This document shows, piece by piece, positions 1 through 10,427 of a stretch of DNA of 64,000 nt; the first letter of the stretch is position 1; the number at the start of each line of letters is the position of its first letter. This DNA comes from Litorihabitans aurantiacus. Lineage in GTDB: Bacteria; Actinomycetota; Actinomycetes; Actinomycetales; Beutenbergiaceae. The stretch covers positions 2,480,001-2,544,000 of the forward strand of contig NZ_BSUM01000001.1 in NCBI RefSeq assembly GCF_030161595.1, read 5' to 3'. A program made the position numbers and the translations under genes. A model generated the notes under the pieces. The model saw only the letters and a list, made by a program, of their open reading frames with translations. It was not told the origin of the DNA and did no database searches.

Positions 1-43
1 GTCTTGCGTCACTCACCCGCCCATTGTCACCCGCTCGCGCGCC

Positions 44-844
44 TCAGGAGACGGTCGGCTCCTGCTCCCCGGCGCCGCGGACCGGGCGGATCGCGTACCC
101 GACCCCGCGCAGCGTGTGGATCATCGGCTCGCGGTCGGCGTCGAGCTTGCGGCGCAGGTAGGAGATGTAGAGCTCCACGACGTTGGGGTTGCCGTCGAAG
201 TCGTAGTGCCAGACACGGTCGAGGATCTGCACCTTGGACATGACGCGGCGCGGGTGCCGCACGAGCAGGCGCAGGAGGTCGAACTCGGTCGCCGTGAGGT
301 GGAGCTCCTCCCCGCCGCGCCGCACCTCCCGTGCGACCTCGTCCAGCACGAGGTCACCGACCTGGAAGACGTGCGGCGGCGGCTGACCGCGACCGCCCCG
401 ACCCCGCAGCAGCGCGCGGACCCGGGCGGTCAGCTCCTCGGCGCTGAAGGGGCGCCGGAGGTCGTCGTCGCCCCCCGCGGTGACGGCGGGCATCCGACGA
501 CCGTCGCCCGGCCCCGTGATGAGCAGCGCGGGGAGGGCGTGCGTGGCCCGGACGCGCGAGAGGACGGCGACGGGGTCGGAACCGTCCGGTCCGGCGTCGA
601 CCAGCACCACGTCGGGCTGCGTCTCGGCGGCCGTCGCGACGGCCTCCGCGGGGTCGCCGGCGATCCAGACGGACCAGCCCTCCGAGCGGAGCACCCCACC
701 CACGAGGTCGGCGAGAGCCGGGTCGGCGAGCTGCACGAGCACCCGCCACGGCGACGGCTCCTCCGGCGCCCCGCCCCCGGGTGCGGCGGGCGCGGCGTCG
801 GGACCGTCGGCCAACGGTGGCGGAGCTGGATGCGGGGCGTGCAT
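44..844 (-). CDS. OmpR/PhoB-family response regulator with atypical receiver
   Basis: A DNA-binding response regulator of about 266 residues. The C-terminal winged helix is canonical, with LTATEFDLL, a recognition-helix region ending in NPNVVELYISYLRRK, and the final IHTLRGVGY wing. The N-terminal receiver keeps the phospho-acceptor Asp (VVLVDAG). The acidic pair normally found as DDDP is replaced (VQLADP), and the conserved Lys before PF is Arg (DDLRRPF). Phosphorylation may therefore be weak or absent. I chose the ATG at 844 over the GTG at 880 because CATGAT lies six bases before it, which suits a leaderless start. Any partner kinase would lie before base 1 and is not visible. The family is clear; the target genes are unknown. 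Confidence 0.85.
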   Translation of the reverse strand: MHAPHPAPPPLADGPDAAPAAPGGGAPEEPSPWRVLVQLADPALADLVGGVLRSEGWSVWIAGDPAEAVATAAETQPDVVLVDAGPDGSDPVAVLSRVRATHALPALLITGPGDGRRMPAVTAGGDDDLRRPFSAEELTARVRALLRGRGGRGQPPPHVFQVGDLVLDEVAREVRRGGEELHLTATEFDLLRLLVRHPRRVMSKVQILDRVWHYDFDGNPNVVELYISYLRRKLDADREPMIHTLRGVGYAIRPVRGAGEQEPTVS

Positions 845-850
845 GGCCGA

Positions 851-856
851 ATCATG
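851..856 (-). promoter_or_regulatory. Candidate -10 element for leaderless start of the response regulator
   Basis: CATGAT on the minus strand ends six bases before the ATG at 844. The same arrangement, CATGAT then six bases then ATG, precedes the YdeI-like gene at 24017. No Shine-Dalgarno sequence is present. No clear -35 element was seen. Confidence 0.4.
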
Positions 857-896
857 CACCCGCCGTGGGCCGATGTACACGACGGCGCGAGGGACG

Positions 897-2453
897 TCAG
901 CCCGCGTCGGGCCCCTGCGTCACCGGCCCCCGGCGCATCCAGCGCTCGGGTCCGGCGCTCCCCCGCGCGATCCGGGCACGATCGGCCTGCTCCACCATCA
1001 GCCGGGCGGCGACCTCGTCGTCGAGGTGCGGCAGCGTCGGCTCGATCGATCCCGACGAGTGCGCGCGGAAGGACACCACCCGCAGGCGCCGCTCGAGCGG
1101 CCCCTGCGTCACCCCCAGGGACTGCGTCCGCTCGTGCGGCACGAGCGACAGCTGCCGGAAGATCCTGCCCGTGCGCAGCGCGATCACGTGGTCCATGACG
1201 AGGAACGCGTTGCGCCGGTACGCGAGCGGGTCCAGGAACCGGGTGCGGCGCGGGGACGGGACCCAGCCCTCGCCGTCGTCCATCCCCACCAGCCCCGCGC
1301 CCAGCGCCGGCCGGTCGGACGCGGCGAGCTCGGGGATGGCGAGCTCGAGCACCGTCTCGACGTCGGCGCGCGTGCCGACGGGGAGCAGCACGTCGGAGGT
1401 CTCCGAGCCGTCCGCGGCGTTCCCCTGCGACGCGAGCGTGACGCGCACGCGCCACCACCCGAGGGCGCGCCAGATCGGCCCCTGCTGCACGACGAGCGCC
1501 TGGACGCGGCCGGGCGGGATCGTGCGGGCCTTCGTCTCGAGCAGGCCCTGGCGCACGCGCAGGCCGTCCGGCGACGTCGCGAGACGGAAGTTGAACTCGC
1601 CCGTGAACCGGCCCCAGAGGAAGGCGAGCACACCCAGCAGCGGCAGGAACGCGCTGAACAGCCAGCGGCCGCCCTCACCGAGGACGACGACGACCACGAG
1701 CGCGACGACGGCCAGCAGGACTGTCACCGTGGCGCCGTGCGCCAGGAGCGAGACGAGCAGGCGCGAAGCCCCGACGGCGAGCACGGGGTGCTCGGGCGCC
1801 TCCGGGGCGAGCAGCGGTGCCGCGGGCGCCCGCGTGGCAGGAGCGCCCGCTCCGCCGGTCGAGGCGCCGTCGGTCGGGGCGCCGTCGCCGTCGGTCGCGG
1901 CCGCCTCCTGCGTCGCGGGATCGCCGTCGAGGTCCAGGCCGGCGGCGCGCGCGAGCACCTCGTTGCGGACGTCGGCCCCCTCGTCGGCCGTCAGGTAGGC
2001 CAGGCTCATGTTGGCCTCCGACCCGCCGGCCGACTCCACACGGATGCCGGAGAACCCGAAGATACGACCCAGGATCGGCTGCGTGATCTCGACCGCCTGG
2101 ATCCGGGTGAGCCGGGCGACGCGCTCCTTGCGGAAGAGCACGCCGGAGCGCAGCACGACGGCGTCGGGCGTGATCGCGAACGTCGTGCGGCGCCACGCGA
2201 GGTAGGAGTAGATCAGGCCGATGACTGTCGCGAGCACGACGGCACCGGCGAGCACCAGCACGAGCGTGAGAGGCGGCAGACCGATGCGCAGGACGTCGTC
2301 GAGCCCCTGGAACAGGAAGACCGCGATGATCGCGACGGCGACCTTCCACGCGTTCAGCAGCGGCGTCACCCGGTGCAGGTGCCGCCAGCGCACGCCGTCG
2401 GCGTCGGGCGCCCCCGGTTCCGTCGGCCCACCGGGGTCCGCGGGCGCGGTCAC
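897..2453 (-). CDS. PH-domain (bPH_2, YdbT-like) membrane protein
   Basis: A 518-residue membrane protein. Hydrophobic helix pairs occur near residues 35-85 and again near 225-270. They alternate with bacterial PH domains (DUF304/bPH_2), recognisable by FAITPDAVVLRSGVLFRKE, RIQAVEITQPILGRIFG and the repeat of this pattern near the C terminus (VALRTGRIFRQLSLVPHERTQ). An Ala/Asp-rich linker follows the first PH domain. The GTG start at 2453 overlaps the stop of the upstream PH-domain gene by 4 bp, so the pair is translationally coupled. YdbS/YdbT pairs are a known two-gene module; their biochemical role is not established and I do not assign one. Confidence 0.82.
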   Translation of the reverse strand: MTAPADPGGPTEPGAPDADGVRWRHLHRVTPLLNAWKVAVAIIAVFLFQGLDDVLRIGLPPLTLVLVLAGAVVLATVIGLIYSYLAWRRTTFAITPDAVVLRSGVLFRKERVARLTRIQAVEITQPILGRIFGFSGIRVESAGGSEANMSLAYLTADEGADVRNEVLARAAGLDLDGDPATQEAAATDGDGAPTDGASTGGAGAPATRAPAAPLLAPEAPEHPVLAVGASRLLVSLLAHGATVTVLLAVVALVVVVVLGEGGRWLFSAFLPLLGVLAFLWGRFTGEFNFRLATSPDGLRVRQGLLETKARTIPPGRVQALVVQQGPIWRALGWWRVRVTLASQGNAADGSETSDVLLPVGTRADVETVLELAIPELAASDRPALGAGLVGMDDGEGWVPSPRRTRFLDPLAYRRNAFLVMDHVIALRTGRIFRQLSLVPHERTQSLGVTQGPLERRLRVVSFRAHSSGSIEPTLPHLDDEVAARLMVEQADRARIARGSAGPERWMRRGPVTQGPDAG

Positions 2454-2944
2454 AGGCCGGCCAGCCGCGACTCGCCCAGGCTCGTGAGCCGGTCCTTCAC
2501 CCGTGCGGCCTCCGCCGTCGGCAGACCCGGGATCGTCGCGTCGGTGCTGGCGGAGGCGGTGTGCAGCTTGACCTCGGCGATCCCGAGCGACCGCGTGAGC
2601 GGTCCGGAGGAGACGTCGGTGTACTGCATCCGGCCGTAGGGGACGACGACGAGCTTGCGGAACACGACCCCCTTGCGCACCAGCAGGTCGTCCTCCCGCT
2701 CGGCGTAGCCGATGGCGCGCACCTGGCGCGGCACGAGCCACAGCGTCCAGATCAGGAGGATCGCGGGGACCGCGGGCACGATCCAGGTCCACCCGCCGAC
2801 GAAGGCCCCCAGCACGACACCTCCGGCCACCGGGAGGCCGAGCCAGATCGCCGCGGTGACGAGGCGCGCCCGGACGAGCCGGTCGGACACGCGCGACCAG
2901 GTCACGCCGTCGGGCTCGAACGGGTCCAGCTGCTGCGCGGTCAT
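2450..2944 (-). CDS. PH-domain (bPH_2, YdbS-like) membrane protein
   Basis: A 164-residue protein with two adjacent transmembrane helices near residues 28-70 (AAIWLGLPVAGGVVLGA, then a WTWIVPAVPAILLIWTLW segment). A single bacterial PH domain follows (LLVRKGVVFRKLVVVPYGRMQ, then SLGIAEVKLHTAS). It forms the small partner of the larger downstream PH-domain protein, with which it overlaps by 4 bp. In actinobacteria this pair often follows folK and a DUF3180 gene, as here. The start is the ATG at 2944; an ATG at 2953 is possible. CACGAT lies seven bases upstream, a weak leaderless-type -10. Confidence 0.8.
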   Translation of the reverse strand: MTAQQLDPFEPDGVTWSRVSDRLVRARLVTAAIWLGLPVAGGVVLGAFVGGWTWIVPAVPAILLIWTLWLVPRQVRAIGYAEREDDLLVRKGVVFRKLVVVPYGRMQYTDVSSGPLTRSLGIAEVKLHTASASTDATIPGLPTAEAARVKDRLTSLGESRLAGL

Positions 2945-3018
2945 GGCGCCCATCGTGCCAGGGACGACCCGCGCGTGGCGGGAGCGGTGGGCGGGGCGGT
3001 GACGGGTGCGCGACGACG

Positions 3019-3485
3019 TCAGGCGACGGGCCCGCCCGGCGGCCCAGGGCGGTCGTCGTCGTCGGGCACGCGGCACCAGTGCTGCACGAGCAGCCCGACA
3101 CCGACGCAGACGAGGGCTGCCACGGCCGTCCCGGCCCCCACCAGCGCGTCCGCCCGGGCCGCCGGAGCACCGAGGCGGTCGATCAGCGCGAGGGCGCGTC
3201 CCAGGCCGAAGCCCAGCCCGATCGCGCCCACGTACGACGCCGTCATCGCCAGCGCCGCGACGCGGGAGGCGGCCACGGCGTCCATCGACGCGCGCCCGGC
3301 GACGAAGCGCCGCACGCGTCGGCCGAGGAGGAGCACCACCGCGGCGAGGGCGAGCAGCAGCACGATCGCGAGGGGGCCGCGGGCACGAGCCACCCGGCAC
3401 GGTCCGCCCACCGCACCGCCAGGACCGTGACGCAGCCCGCCACGACGGCGAGCACGGCCAGCGTGCTCGGGCGCGTGCGGTCCAT
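3019..3485 (-). CDS. DUF3180 membrane protein, interrupted by one frameshift
   Basis: A small integral membrane protein of about 155 residues once one base is restored. The N-terminal part (MDRTRPSTLAVLAVVAG) and the remaining helices (LAIVLLLALAAVVLLLG, MTASYVGAIGLGFGLG, AALVCVGVGLLVQHW) lie in two different frames. They join at the G run 3372-3376, where one added G restores a single reading frame. Four hydrophobic segments fit DUF3180. This family usually follows folK in actinobacterial folate operons, which matches its place just downstream of the FolB-FolK-like gene. Function unknown. The shift is probably a sequencing error. Confidence 0.75.
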
Positions 3486-3507
3486 CAGGTCCGCCCCACC
3501 GGCGCCG

Positions 3508-5056
3508 TCACTCGAGCCAGTCGAGGGCGAGCCAGCGCACGGCCTCGCGGTCGGGCGCGGTCTCGGCGAGCACGACGACGGGGCCGCCGCCCAGGCCCGG
3601 CAGGATCGCCTGCGGGTCGAGGTGCGACCACGGGACGAGCACGGCCGCGCTCGAGGCGGCTCCCGGCAGGGGAGCTCGACGTCGTCGTGAACGCCGACGA
3701 GGTCGCCGACCGTGAGGATCTCCGCGTCGACGCCGTCGCGGACGGCGCGCAGCCCCTCCAGGAACGAGGTCAGCTCGCGCGGACCGAGCGTGGTCGTGAC
3801 GGCCACGACGGCACTGTGGAGGTCGCCCCCCGCCGTCGAGGTCCGCGCCAGCGGGGAGACGTCGCCGACGTCCAGCCCCGCGGCGGCGCGCAGCTCGCGC
3901 AGCGCGCCCGCGAGGTCGGCGCGCGCGGCGTCGCCGCGGCTGGACAGGACGAGGCGCGCGGGGAGCGGCGCCTCGGCGCTCGGGCGGCGGGGCTGCGGCG
4001 CGACGGCGGGCGCGGGGGCCGCCGCGGCGGCGTCGGCGCCGTCGGGCTCGTCATCGCCGTCGGTCGCGTTCGCCGGCGGCTCCGGCTCGGAGGCCGGCTC
4101 ACCCGGCGAGACGGGCACCCCGCCCCCGCCGGCGACCAGGGTCGCGCCGAGCGGCACGAGGTCCGGCTCGACGAGCGGACGCTCGTCGGCGGCGCCGTCG
4201 GCCCGGGACTCGTCGGGCTCGGGCTCGACATGCACCGGCTCGTCCGCCACGTGCTCGGACGGGTGCTCCTGCACCACGTCGGGGGCGGCCGCGGCGGTCG
4301 ACGACGTCACGCCCCAGCCGCCGTCCGGCTGGGCGTCGTCCACGGCGTCGTCACCGTCGTCGCCCGCCGGCTCTGCGGCCTCCGGCCCGACGTCCTCGGG
4401 TGCCCCGTCGTCGGGCTCGAGGTCCTCGGGCCCGAGGTCCTCGGGCTCGTCGGCGGCGCCGGGGTGCGGGGTGCGCACGGTAGCGCCCTGGTCGGGCGTT
4501 CGTGCGGCGGATGCAGCGACGGCGGGTGCCGCCGGAGCCCCACCCGCGCTGCCGGCGGACAGGGCGCCGCCCGTGATGCCGGCGAGCGTGCCCGGGACCA
4601 CGGACGCGGCGCCCCCGCGGCCGTCGAGCACCGCGTCGAAGTCCGTCCCCGACCGGGACGGCGACGGCGCGGGCGCCGGCGCAGGTTCGGGTGTCGCGGC
4701 AGGTACGACCGGCGTCGGGGCGGCCGCGGACGGGAGCGGGCGCTCGATCCGCACCTCGACCTCCAGGACCGGAACCCCGAGGCTGACCTCGGGGCGGTGC
4801 AGCACGACCTCGACGGACGTCGCACCGGCGGCGTCGCGCACCGCCCGGGCCACGGTCTCCGCCCGTGCCAGCAGCGACACCTGGGGGCGCTCATCGCCTC
4901 GGCCGCGACCCTCGCCACGGCGGCGAGGTCCGGCTCGCGCGACGCGTGGAGCGCCAGGTCGAGGAGGAACGGCTCGTGGCTCTGGACGGGGCCGTCGGGG
5001 GCGTCGGCGACGGCGCCACGGCCCGCGAGCCCGACGATCCGGTAGGTGTCAGTCAC
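3508..5056 (-). CDS. FolB-FolK fusion-like protein, apparently degenerate; two frameshifts
   Basis: With one base restored at the G runs 4883-4887 and 3669-3672, this reads as about 516 residues. The N-terminal 105 residues resemble dihydroneopterin aldolase (FolB), ending VEVVLHRPEVSLGVPVLEVEV. A roughly 230-residue Ala/Pro/Glu/Asp-rich linker follows. The C-terminal third resembles HPPK (FolK): LVLSSRGDAARADLAGALRE, VSPLARTSTAGG, then a tail VLVPWSHLDP. Key residues look lost. The FolB lysine of HKP is Arg, its Tyr and Glu active-site region is missing, and the HPPK GPRTLDLDL block is shortened to DAEI. The genomic position (before DUF3180 and the PH pair) is that of folB-folK. I infer a decaying or repurposed folate gene. 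The GTG start at 5056 has a leaderless-type -10. Confidence 0.6.
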
Positions 5057-5062
5057 CCTCCC

Positions 5063-5068
5063 AGCGTA
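5063..5068 (-). promoter_or_regulatory. Candidate -10 element for leaderless GTG of the FolB-FolK-like gene
   Basis: TACGCT fits TAnnnT and ends six bases before the GTG at 5056, so transcription would begin on or next to the start codon. The purine-rich GGGAGG directly touches the GTG and is too close to act as a ribosome binding site. Confidence 0.45.
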
Positions 5069-5277
5069 GCGAGGCGGGCCACCGGGACGCGTCGCCGGAG
5101 AACGCCGGACGGTGTCGTGTCCGTCTTCCTTCGAGAATGCGCCAGGGCCTGGCCTCCCCCGGCGCAGCAGGGTAGCCTCCCGGGCACGCTCCGTCGCACC
5201 CCCGCCCCTCGCCCGGGAACCGCGTTCTCGCGAGGGTCGGCCGAGCTCCTGACCGACCGACGTGCCCAGGAGCCGCC

Positions 5278-8200
5278 ATGAGATCCCCCCGTCCTCGACC
5301 CTTCGCCGGAGCCCTGCGCCCGGCCCGCCGTCACGCCGGAGGTGCGCGTGCCGCCACCCTCGCCCTCGCCCTCGTCGCGCCGCTGATGGTGCTCGGGCAG
5401 TCGGCGACCGCCGCACCCGCCGACAGCGAGAACGTCGCCCTCGGGGCGACCGTGACCGCCTCGGGCCGCGAGGTCCCCGACAGGTTCGGACCCGAGCTCG
5501 TCAACGACGGTGTCAGGGCCTCCACCGCCTCCGGGGTCCAGTCGCGCTGGTCCTCCGAGGTTCGTGACGGCGCCTGGATCCAGCTGGAGCTGGCCGAGGC
5601 GACCGAGCTGGACCACGTCACGCTGGTCTGGGAGACCGCCTGCGCCAAGCGCTACCGGCTCCAGGTCTCCGCGGACGGGGCGACCTGGAACGACGTGGGT
5701 GGCGTCCTGGACGCCTCGTGCGGTGGGATCGACCGGATCGACGTGAGCGACCAGGGGCCGATCGCCTTCGCCCGCATGGAGACCGTGGAACGCGCCAACA
5801 GCGCGTGGGGCGTCTCGCTGTGGGAGTTCGAGGCCTGGACGGGTGAGGAGCCCCCGTACGCCCCCGACCGGCCCGACACCGTGCCCGCGCTCGACCTGGT
5901 GCCGCTTCCCGCGGAGATCGAGGAGCTCGACGGCGAGGGCTACACGCTGACGCCCGACAGCCGCTTCGTCGCCGGCCCCGAGCTCGCGCCGCTCGCGGAG
6001 CTGACCGCGCAGTCGCTGCGGCGCTCCACGGGATTCGCGCTGCCCGTCGTGGAGGGCGAGCCCACCCCCGCGGACGTCGAGCTCACGCTCGGCGGCGAGG
6101 CGGACGAGACGGGCGAGGCCTACACGCTGCAGTCCGGTCCCGACGGCGTCGCGATCGAGGCCGCGCAGCCGCACGGCGTCTTCAACGGGCTCCAGACCCT
6201 GCGCCAGCTCCTCCCCGCGGCCTCCGAGTCGTCCGAGGCCGTCATCGCCGACTGGACCGTCCCCGCGCTCGAGATCAGCGACGCCCCGCGGTTCGGCTAC
6301 CGCGGCGTGATGATCGACGTCGCCCGCTCGTTCCTCACGGTCGAGGAGCTGACGGCGACGATCGACGTGCTGTCCTCCTTCAAGATCGACCGGCTCCACC
6401 TGCACCTGGCCGACGACCAGGGGTGGCGCATCGAGATCACCAACGAGGGGCGCGCCGACGGCGACACGATCGACTACACCCGGCTCACCGAGGTGTCCGG
6501 GCGGACGGCGATGCTCGAGCAGGGCTACCAGGACGAGCCGGGCCGCACCGGCTTCTACACGCAGCAGGACTACCGCGACATCGTCGCCCACGCGCAGGAG
6601 CGCTTCGTGGAGATCGTCCCCGAGATCGACCTCCCGGGTCACACCAACGCCGCGCTGCACGCGATCCCCGAGCTCAACACGCCCGGTTCGTCGCACGCCG
6701 CGACACCCGAGCAGCCCACCGCGCCCCACAACGGCACCGGGGCGGTCGGCTACTCCTACCTGGACCCCGACAGCGAGGTCACCTTCACCTTCATCGCCCA
6801 CGTGCTCGGGCAGCTCGCCGAGCTCACACCCGGTGACCTCGTGCACGTGGGTGGCGATGAGAGCCACGACATGGTGGAGCGCCACGGCCAGCAGAAGTTC
6901 AACGACTTCGTCAGCCGCACGATCGGCATCGTGCACGACCTGGGGAAGTCCGCCAACGGCTGGAACGAGATCGCGCGCTCCGCGCAGATCCGGTCGGGCG
7001 ACCACGTCCAGTACTGGAACGGGGAGACCCGGTCGCTCCAGGCGGCGACGGACCGCGGCGCGAAGGTCGTGGTGTCGCGGGGTGTGAGCTCCTACCTCGA
7101 CATGAAGTACAACGCCGGCACCGCGATCGGCCTCACGTGGGCCTGCGAGGGCACGTGCGACTCACCGCAGTACTACGACTGGGATCCCGCCACCGTGATC
7201 CCCGAACTCACGGAGGAGTCCGTCGCCGGGGTCGAGGCCCCGCTCTGGAGCGAGACCGTCCGCGGACGCAGCCAGGCCGAGTTCCTCGTCTTCCCGCGCG
7301 CCGCGGCCTTCGCCGAGATCGGCTGGACCCCGCAGGAGCAGCGGGACGTCGCGGACTTCCTGAACCGTCTGGGGGGCATCGGCCCGCGCCTGCTGGCCAC
7401 CGGGGCCAACTTCTACGACTCGGCGCTCGTACCGTGGCGCTCCGAGCTGGCCGGCAGCGCGGTGGACGCCGACGCCGGGCAGGAGGGCACGTTCGAGGTG
7501 GGGACGCTGCTGGCCCCCGGGACGCGGGCGGGCGACGACGGCGCGGTCGTGAGCTTCGACGTGACGGACGACGCCGACGGCGTGAGCAGCAGCGACCTCG
7601 TCGACGCCTCCGTCCAGATCGACTGGGGGGACGGCACGAGTTCGCCCGGAACCTTCAGCACGGCGAGGGAGCGCGGGGTGCTGAACGCGGGCAGCGCGTA
7701 CGCGGTCACCGGGAGCCACACCTACACCGCCGCCGGCACGTACCGCGGCGCCGTGACCCTGAGTGACGGGCGCACCGCCCCGTTCACGGCGGAGGTCCGG
7801 GGAGCACCGGCGTCCCTGACTGTCGATCCCACGACGGCCGCCCAGGGGACCGAGGTGACCGTGACCGGTCAGGGGTTCGCGGCCGGTGAGCCCGTCGCGC
7901 TCGAGCTGCACTCGGAGGTGGTGGCGCTCGCGACGGTGACGGCCGACGCGGCGGGGAACGTCTCCGCGACCGTGACGATCCCCGCGGACGCTCCCGTGGG
8001 CGACCACTCCGTCGTCGCCGTCGGCGGCGTCTCCGCGCAGCGCGCCGAGGCCCCGCTGAAGGTGACACTCGCCGTCGCCCCGGCGCCGGGCGACCCGACG
8101 GACCCGCCGACGACCCCCGCGCCGGCGCCGTCCATCACCGCCGAGGTGACGGTCACCCCGTCGGCCGGCACCCACCAGCCGCCCACCCACGGAACGGGTG

Positions 8201-8313
8201 GGCGCTCGGGCCTCGCCAGCACGGGCGCCTCGGTCGCCGGGCTCGCGCTCCTCGCGACGGCACTGGTCGGATCGGGCGCCGCGATCGCGCGCCGCAGCCG
8301 CGTGCGGGGATGA
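5278..8313 (+). CDS. Surface-anchored GH20 beta-N-acetylhexosaminidase
   Basis: A 1011-residue secreted glycoside hydrolase. The order is: signal peptide (hydrophobic core [15 protein letters not shown], cleavage near TAAPA); F5/8 type C (discoidin-like) domain at about 45-195; GH20b domain at about 205-330; GH20 catalytic barrel at about 335-700 with [23 protein letters not shown] and the catalytic Asp-Glu pair at 527-528 (VGGDES). PKD-like and Ig-like domains follow. The C terminus has LASTG at 979-983, a hydrophobic stretch and Arg residues, the signature of LAXTG sorting by class E sortases. It should release terminal GlcNAc or GalNAc from chitin fragments, glycans or peptidoglycan. AGGAG lies 8 bases before the ATG. 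It occupies the place where folE/folP often lie. Confidence 0.92.
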   Translation: MRSPRPRPFAGALRPARRHAGGARAATLALALVAPLMVLGQSATAAPADSENVALGATVTASGREVPDRFGPELVNDGVRASTASGVQSRWSSEVRDGAWIQLELAEATELDHVTLVWETACAKRYRLQVSADGATWNDVGGVLDASCGGIDRIDVSDQGPIAFARMETVERANSAWGVSLWEFEAWTGEEPPYAPDRPDTVPALDLVPLPAEIEELDGEGYTLTPDSRFVAGPELAPLAELTAQSLRRSTGFALPVVEGEPTPADVELTLGGEADETGEAYTLQSGPDGVAIEAAQPHGVFNGLQTLRQLLPAASESSEAVIADWTVPALEISDAPRFGYRGVMIDVARSFLTVEELTATIDVLSSFKIDRLHLHLADDQGWRIEITNEGRADGDTIDYTRLTEVSGRTAMLEQGYQDEPGRTGFYTQQDYRDIVAHAQERFVEIVPEIDLPGHTNAALHAIPELNTPGSSHAATPEQPTAPHNGTGAVGYSYLDPDSEVTFTFIAHVLGQLAELTPGDLVHVGGDESHDMVERHGQQKFNDFVSRTIGIVHDLGKSANGWNEIARSAQIRSGDHVQYWNGETRSLQAATDRGAKVVVSRGVSSYLDMKYNAGTAIGLTWACEGTCDSPQYYDWDPATVIPELTEESVAGVEAPLWSETVRGRSQAEFLVFPRAAAFAEIGWTPQEQRDVADFLNRLGGIGPRLLATGANFYDSALVPWRSELAGSAVDADAGQEGTFEVGTLLAPGTRAGDDGAVVSFDVTDDADGVSSSDLVDASVQIDWGDGTSSPGTFSTARERGVLNAGSAYAVTGSHTYTAAGTYRGAVTLSDGRTAPFTAEVRGAPASLTVDPTTAAQGTEVTVTGQGFAAGEPVALELHSEVVALATVTADAAGNVSATVTIPADAPVGDHSVVAVGGVSAQRAEAPLKVTLAVAPAPGDPTDPPTTPAPAPSITAEVTVTPSAGTHQPPTHGTGGRSGLASTGASVAGLALLATALVGSGAAIARRSRVRG

Positions 8314-8334
8314 TCCCCGGGGCGCGACGCCCCT

Positions 8335-8384
8335 GAGACGCCGAACGGCGGTGCCCCTTGCGGGGCACCGCCGTTCGGCGTCTC
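8335..8384. terminator. Bidirectional terminator between GH20 gene and ftsH
   Basis: A perfect 23-bp inverted repeat (8335-8357 with 8362-8384) encloses a TTGC loop. It sits between two convergent genes and can serve both. Its place supports ftsH ending at 8398 rather than reading through it. Confidence 0.85.
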
Positions 8385-8397
8385 GGGACGGATCCTG

Positions 8398-10427
8398 CTA
8401 CGGGTGCGGTGTCGCGTCCGGGGAAGCTCGCCGAGCTCCTGCGCGGGGTGCTCGTCGCCCGCGGCCGCCACCTGGTCCTGCGGCAGCTCGTCGGCCGTGC
8501 CTGCGGCGATCTCCGCCGGGGTAGCCACCGGCGGCCGCTGGCTCACCGGGCGCTGGTTCGAGGAGTGCCACACGGGCCGCGCGTCCCGCTTCACGACCGG
8601 GGCGAAGACCCGGGCGAGCTCGGTCTCGTTCAGCGTCTCGTGCTCGAGGAGCTCCAGCACCAGGGCGTCGAGCACGTCGCGGTACTGCGTCAGCACGGCC
8701 CAGGCCTCGTCGTGGGCGGTCTCGACCAGGCGGCGGACCTCCTCGTCGACGATGCCCGCGATCTCCTCGGAGTAGTCGCGCTGGTGGCCGTAGTCGCGGC
8801 CGAGGAAGACCTCGCCGTCGGCCTGGCCGAGGCGCAGCGCACCCACGCGCTCGCTCATGCCGTACTGCGTGACCATCTTGCGCGCAGTCGCCGTCGCCTT
8901 CTCGATGTCGTTGGAGGCACCCGTCGTCGGGTCGTGGAACACGAGCTCCTCGGCCACCCGACCACCCATCGCGTACGCGAGCTGGTCGAGCAGCTCGTTG
9001 CGCGTCGTGGAGTAGCGGTCCTCGGCGGGCATGACCATCGTGTAGCCGAGGGCCCGGCCGCGCGGCAGGATCGTGACCTTCGTGACGGGGTCGGTGTAGC
9101 GCATCGCCGCGGCGACCAGGGCGTGACCGCCCTCGTGGTAGGCGGTGACCTTGCGCTCGGCATCGTTCATCACGCGCGTGCGCTTCTGCGGACCGGCGAT
9201 CGAGCGGTCGATCGCCTCGTCCAGCGCCCGGTTGTCGATGAGCTGGGCGTGCGAGCGCGCCGTCAGGAGCGCGGCCTCGTTCAGCACGTTGGCGAGGTCG
9301 GCGCCGGAGAAGCCGGGCGTGCGCTTGGCGACGGTGGCGAGGTCGACGTCGGCGGTCATCGGCTTGCCCGCCGCGTGCACCGCGAGGATCGCCTGACGCC
9401 CCTTGAGGTCGGGGGCCTCGACCGTGATCTGGCGGTCGAACCGGCCCGGGCGCAGCAGCGCCGGGTCGAGGATGTCGGGGCGGTTGGTCGCCGCGATCAT
9501 GATGACCGCGGAGTTCTTCTCGAACCCGTCCATCTCCACGAGGAGCTGGTTGAGGGTCTGCTCGCGCTCGTCGTGGCCACCGCCGAGCCCGGCGCCGCGC
9601 TGGCGCCCGACGGCGTCGATCTCGTCCACGAAGATGATCGCCGGGGCGTTGCTCTTGGCCTGCTCGAACAGGTCGCGCACGCGGGAGGCGCCGACGCCGA
9701 CGAACATCTCCACGAAGTCCGAACCCGAGATGGAGAAGAACGGCACGCCGGCCTCGCCGGCCACGGCCTTGGCCAGGAGCGTCTTGCCCGTCCCGGGGGC
9801 GCCGTACAGCAGCACACCCTTGGGGATCTTCGCGCCGACGGCCTGGTAGCGGTCGGGGTTGGCGAGGAAGTCCTTGATCTCGCGCATCTCCTCGACGGCC
9901 TCGTCGGCGCCGGCGACGTCGGCGAAGGTGACGTCGGGGTTCTCCTTGTTGACCTGGCGCGCCTTCGACTTGCCGAAGTTCATCATCCGCGAGTTCCCGC
10001 CCTGCATGCGGGACATCACGAACCAGAAGACGCCGATGATCAGCGCGAGGAAGATGAACGTCGTCAGGAACGAGGACCACCACGGCGTGGAGGGGACGAC
10101 CGAGTTGAAGCCCTGCTCGGGCTCGGCGGCCGCGATCAGCTCGGCGACCTCGTCCGCCTGCGGCGTCACGTACTGGAACTGCACGCTCTCGCCGCGGTCG
10201 TCACCGGCCGCGTCCGTGAACGGCTCCGTCAGCGTGAGCTGGACGCGCTGGTAGCCCTCGGTGATCTCCGCCTGCTCGACCGTGTCACCGCGCAGCAGCG
10301 CGAGTCCGTCGGAGGTGTCGATCGTCTGCGGACCGCCGCCGCGCAGGAAGTTCAGGGCGATCAGCAGGAGGACGACGGGGAGCAGGATGTACAGCCAGGG
10401 GCCGCGCGCGATCTTCTTGACGTTCAT
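8398..10427 (-). CDS. ftsH: ATP-dependent zinc metalloprotease FtsH
   Basis: A membrane-bound AAA+ protease that degrades membrane and regulatory proteins. Two transmembrane helices (residues about 11-27 and 119-138) flank an extracytoplasmic domain. The AAA module has Walker A GAPGTGKT near 209-216, Walker [11 protein letters not shown] and the second region of homology [15 protein letters not shown]. The zinc site is HEGGH near 430 (HEAGH is more usual). The raw frame runs past the natural end, through the downstream terminator and into the antisense of the GH20 gene. Adding one base to the G run 8420-8423 gives an ending ATPHP and a stop at 8398, making 676 residues. Gene order with hpt and tilS is conserved in actinobacteria. 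Confidence 0.95.

Noticed and set aside
480-2639. A plus-strand open frame of 719 codons
   Set aside because: Antisense to the response regulator and the PH-domain protein; no recognisable domain.
7869-10427. FtsH extended to 852 residues
   Set aside because: The extension reads through a strong terminator into the antisense of the GH20 gene; a one-base repair gives the expected end at 8398.
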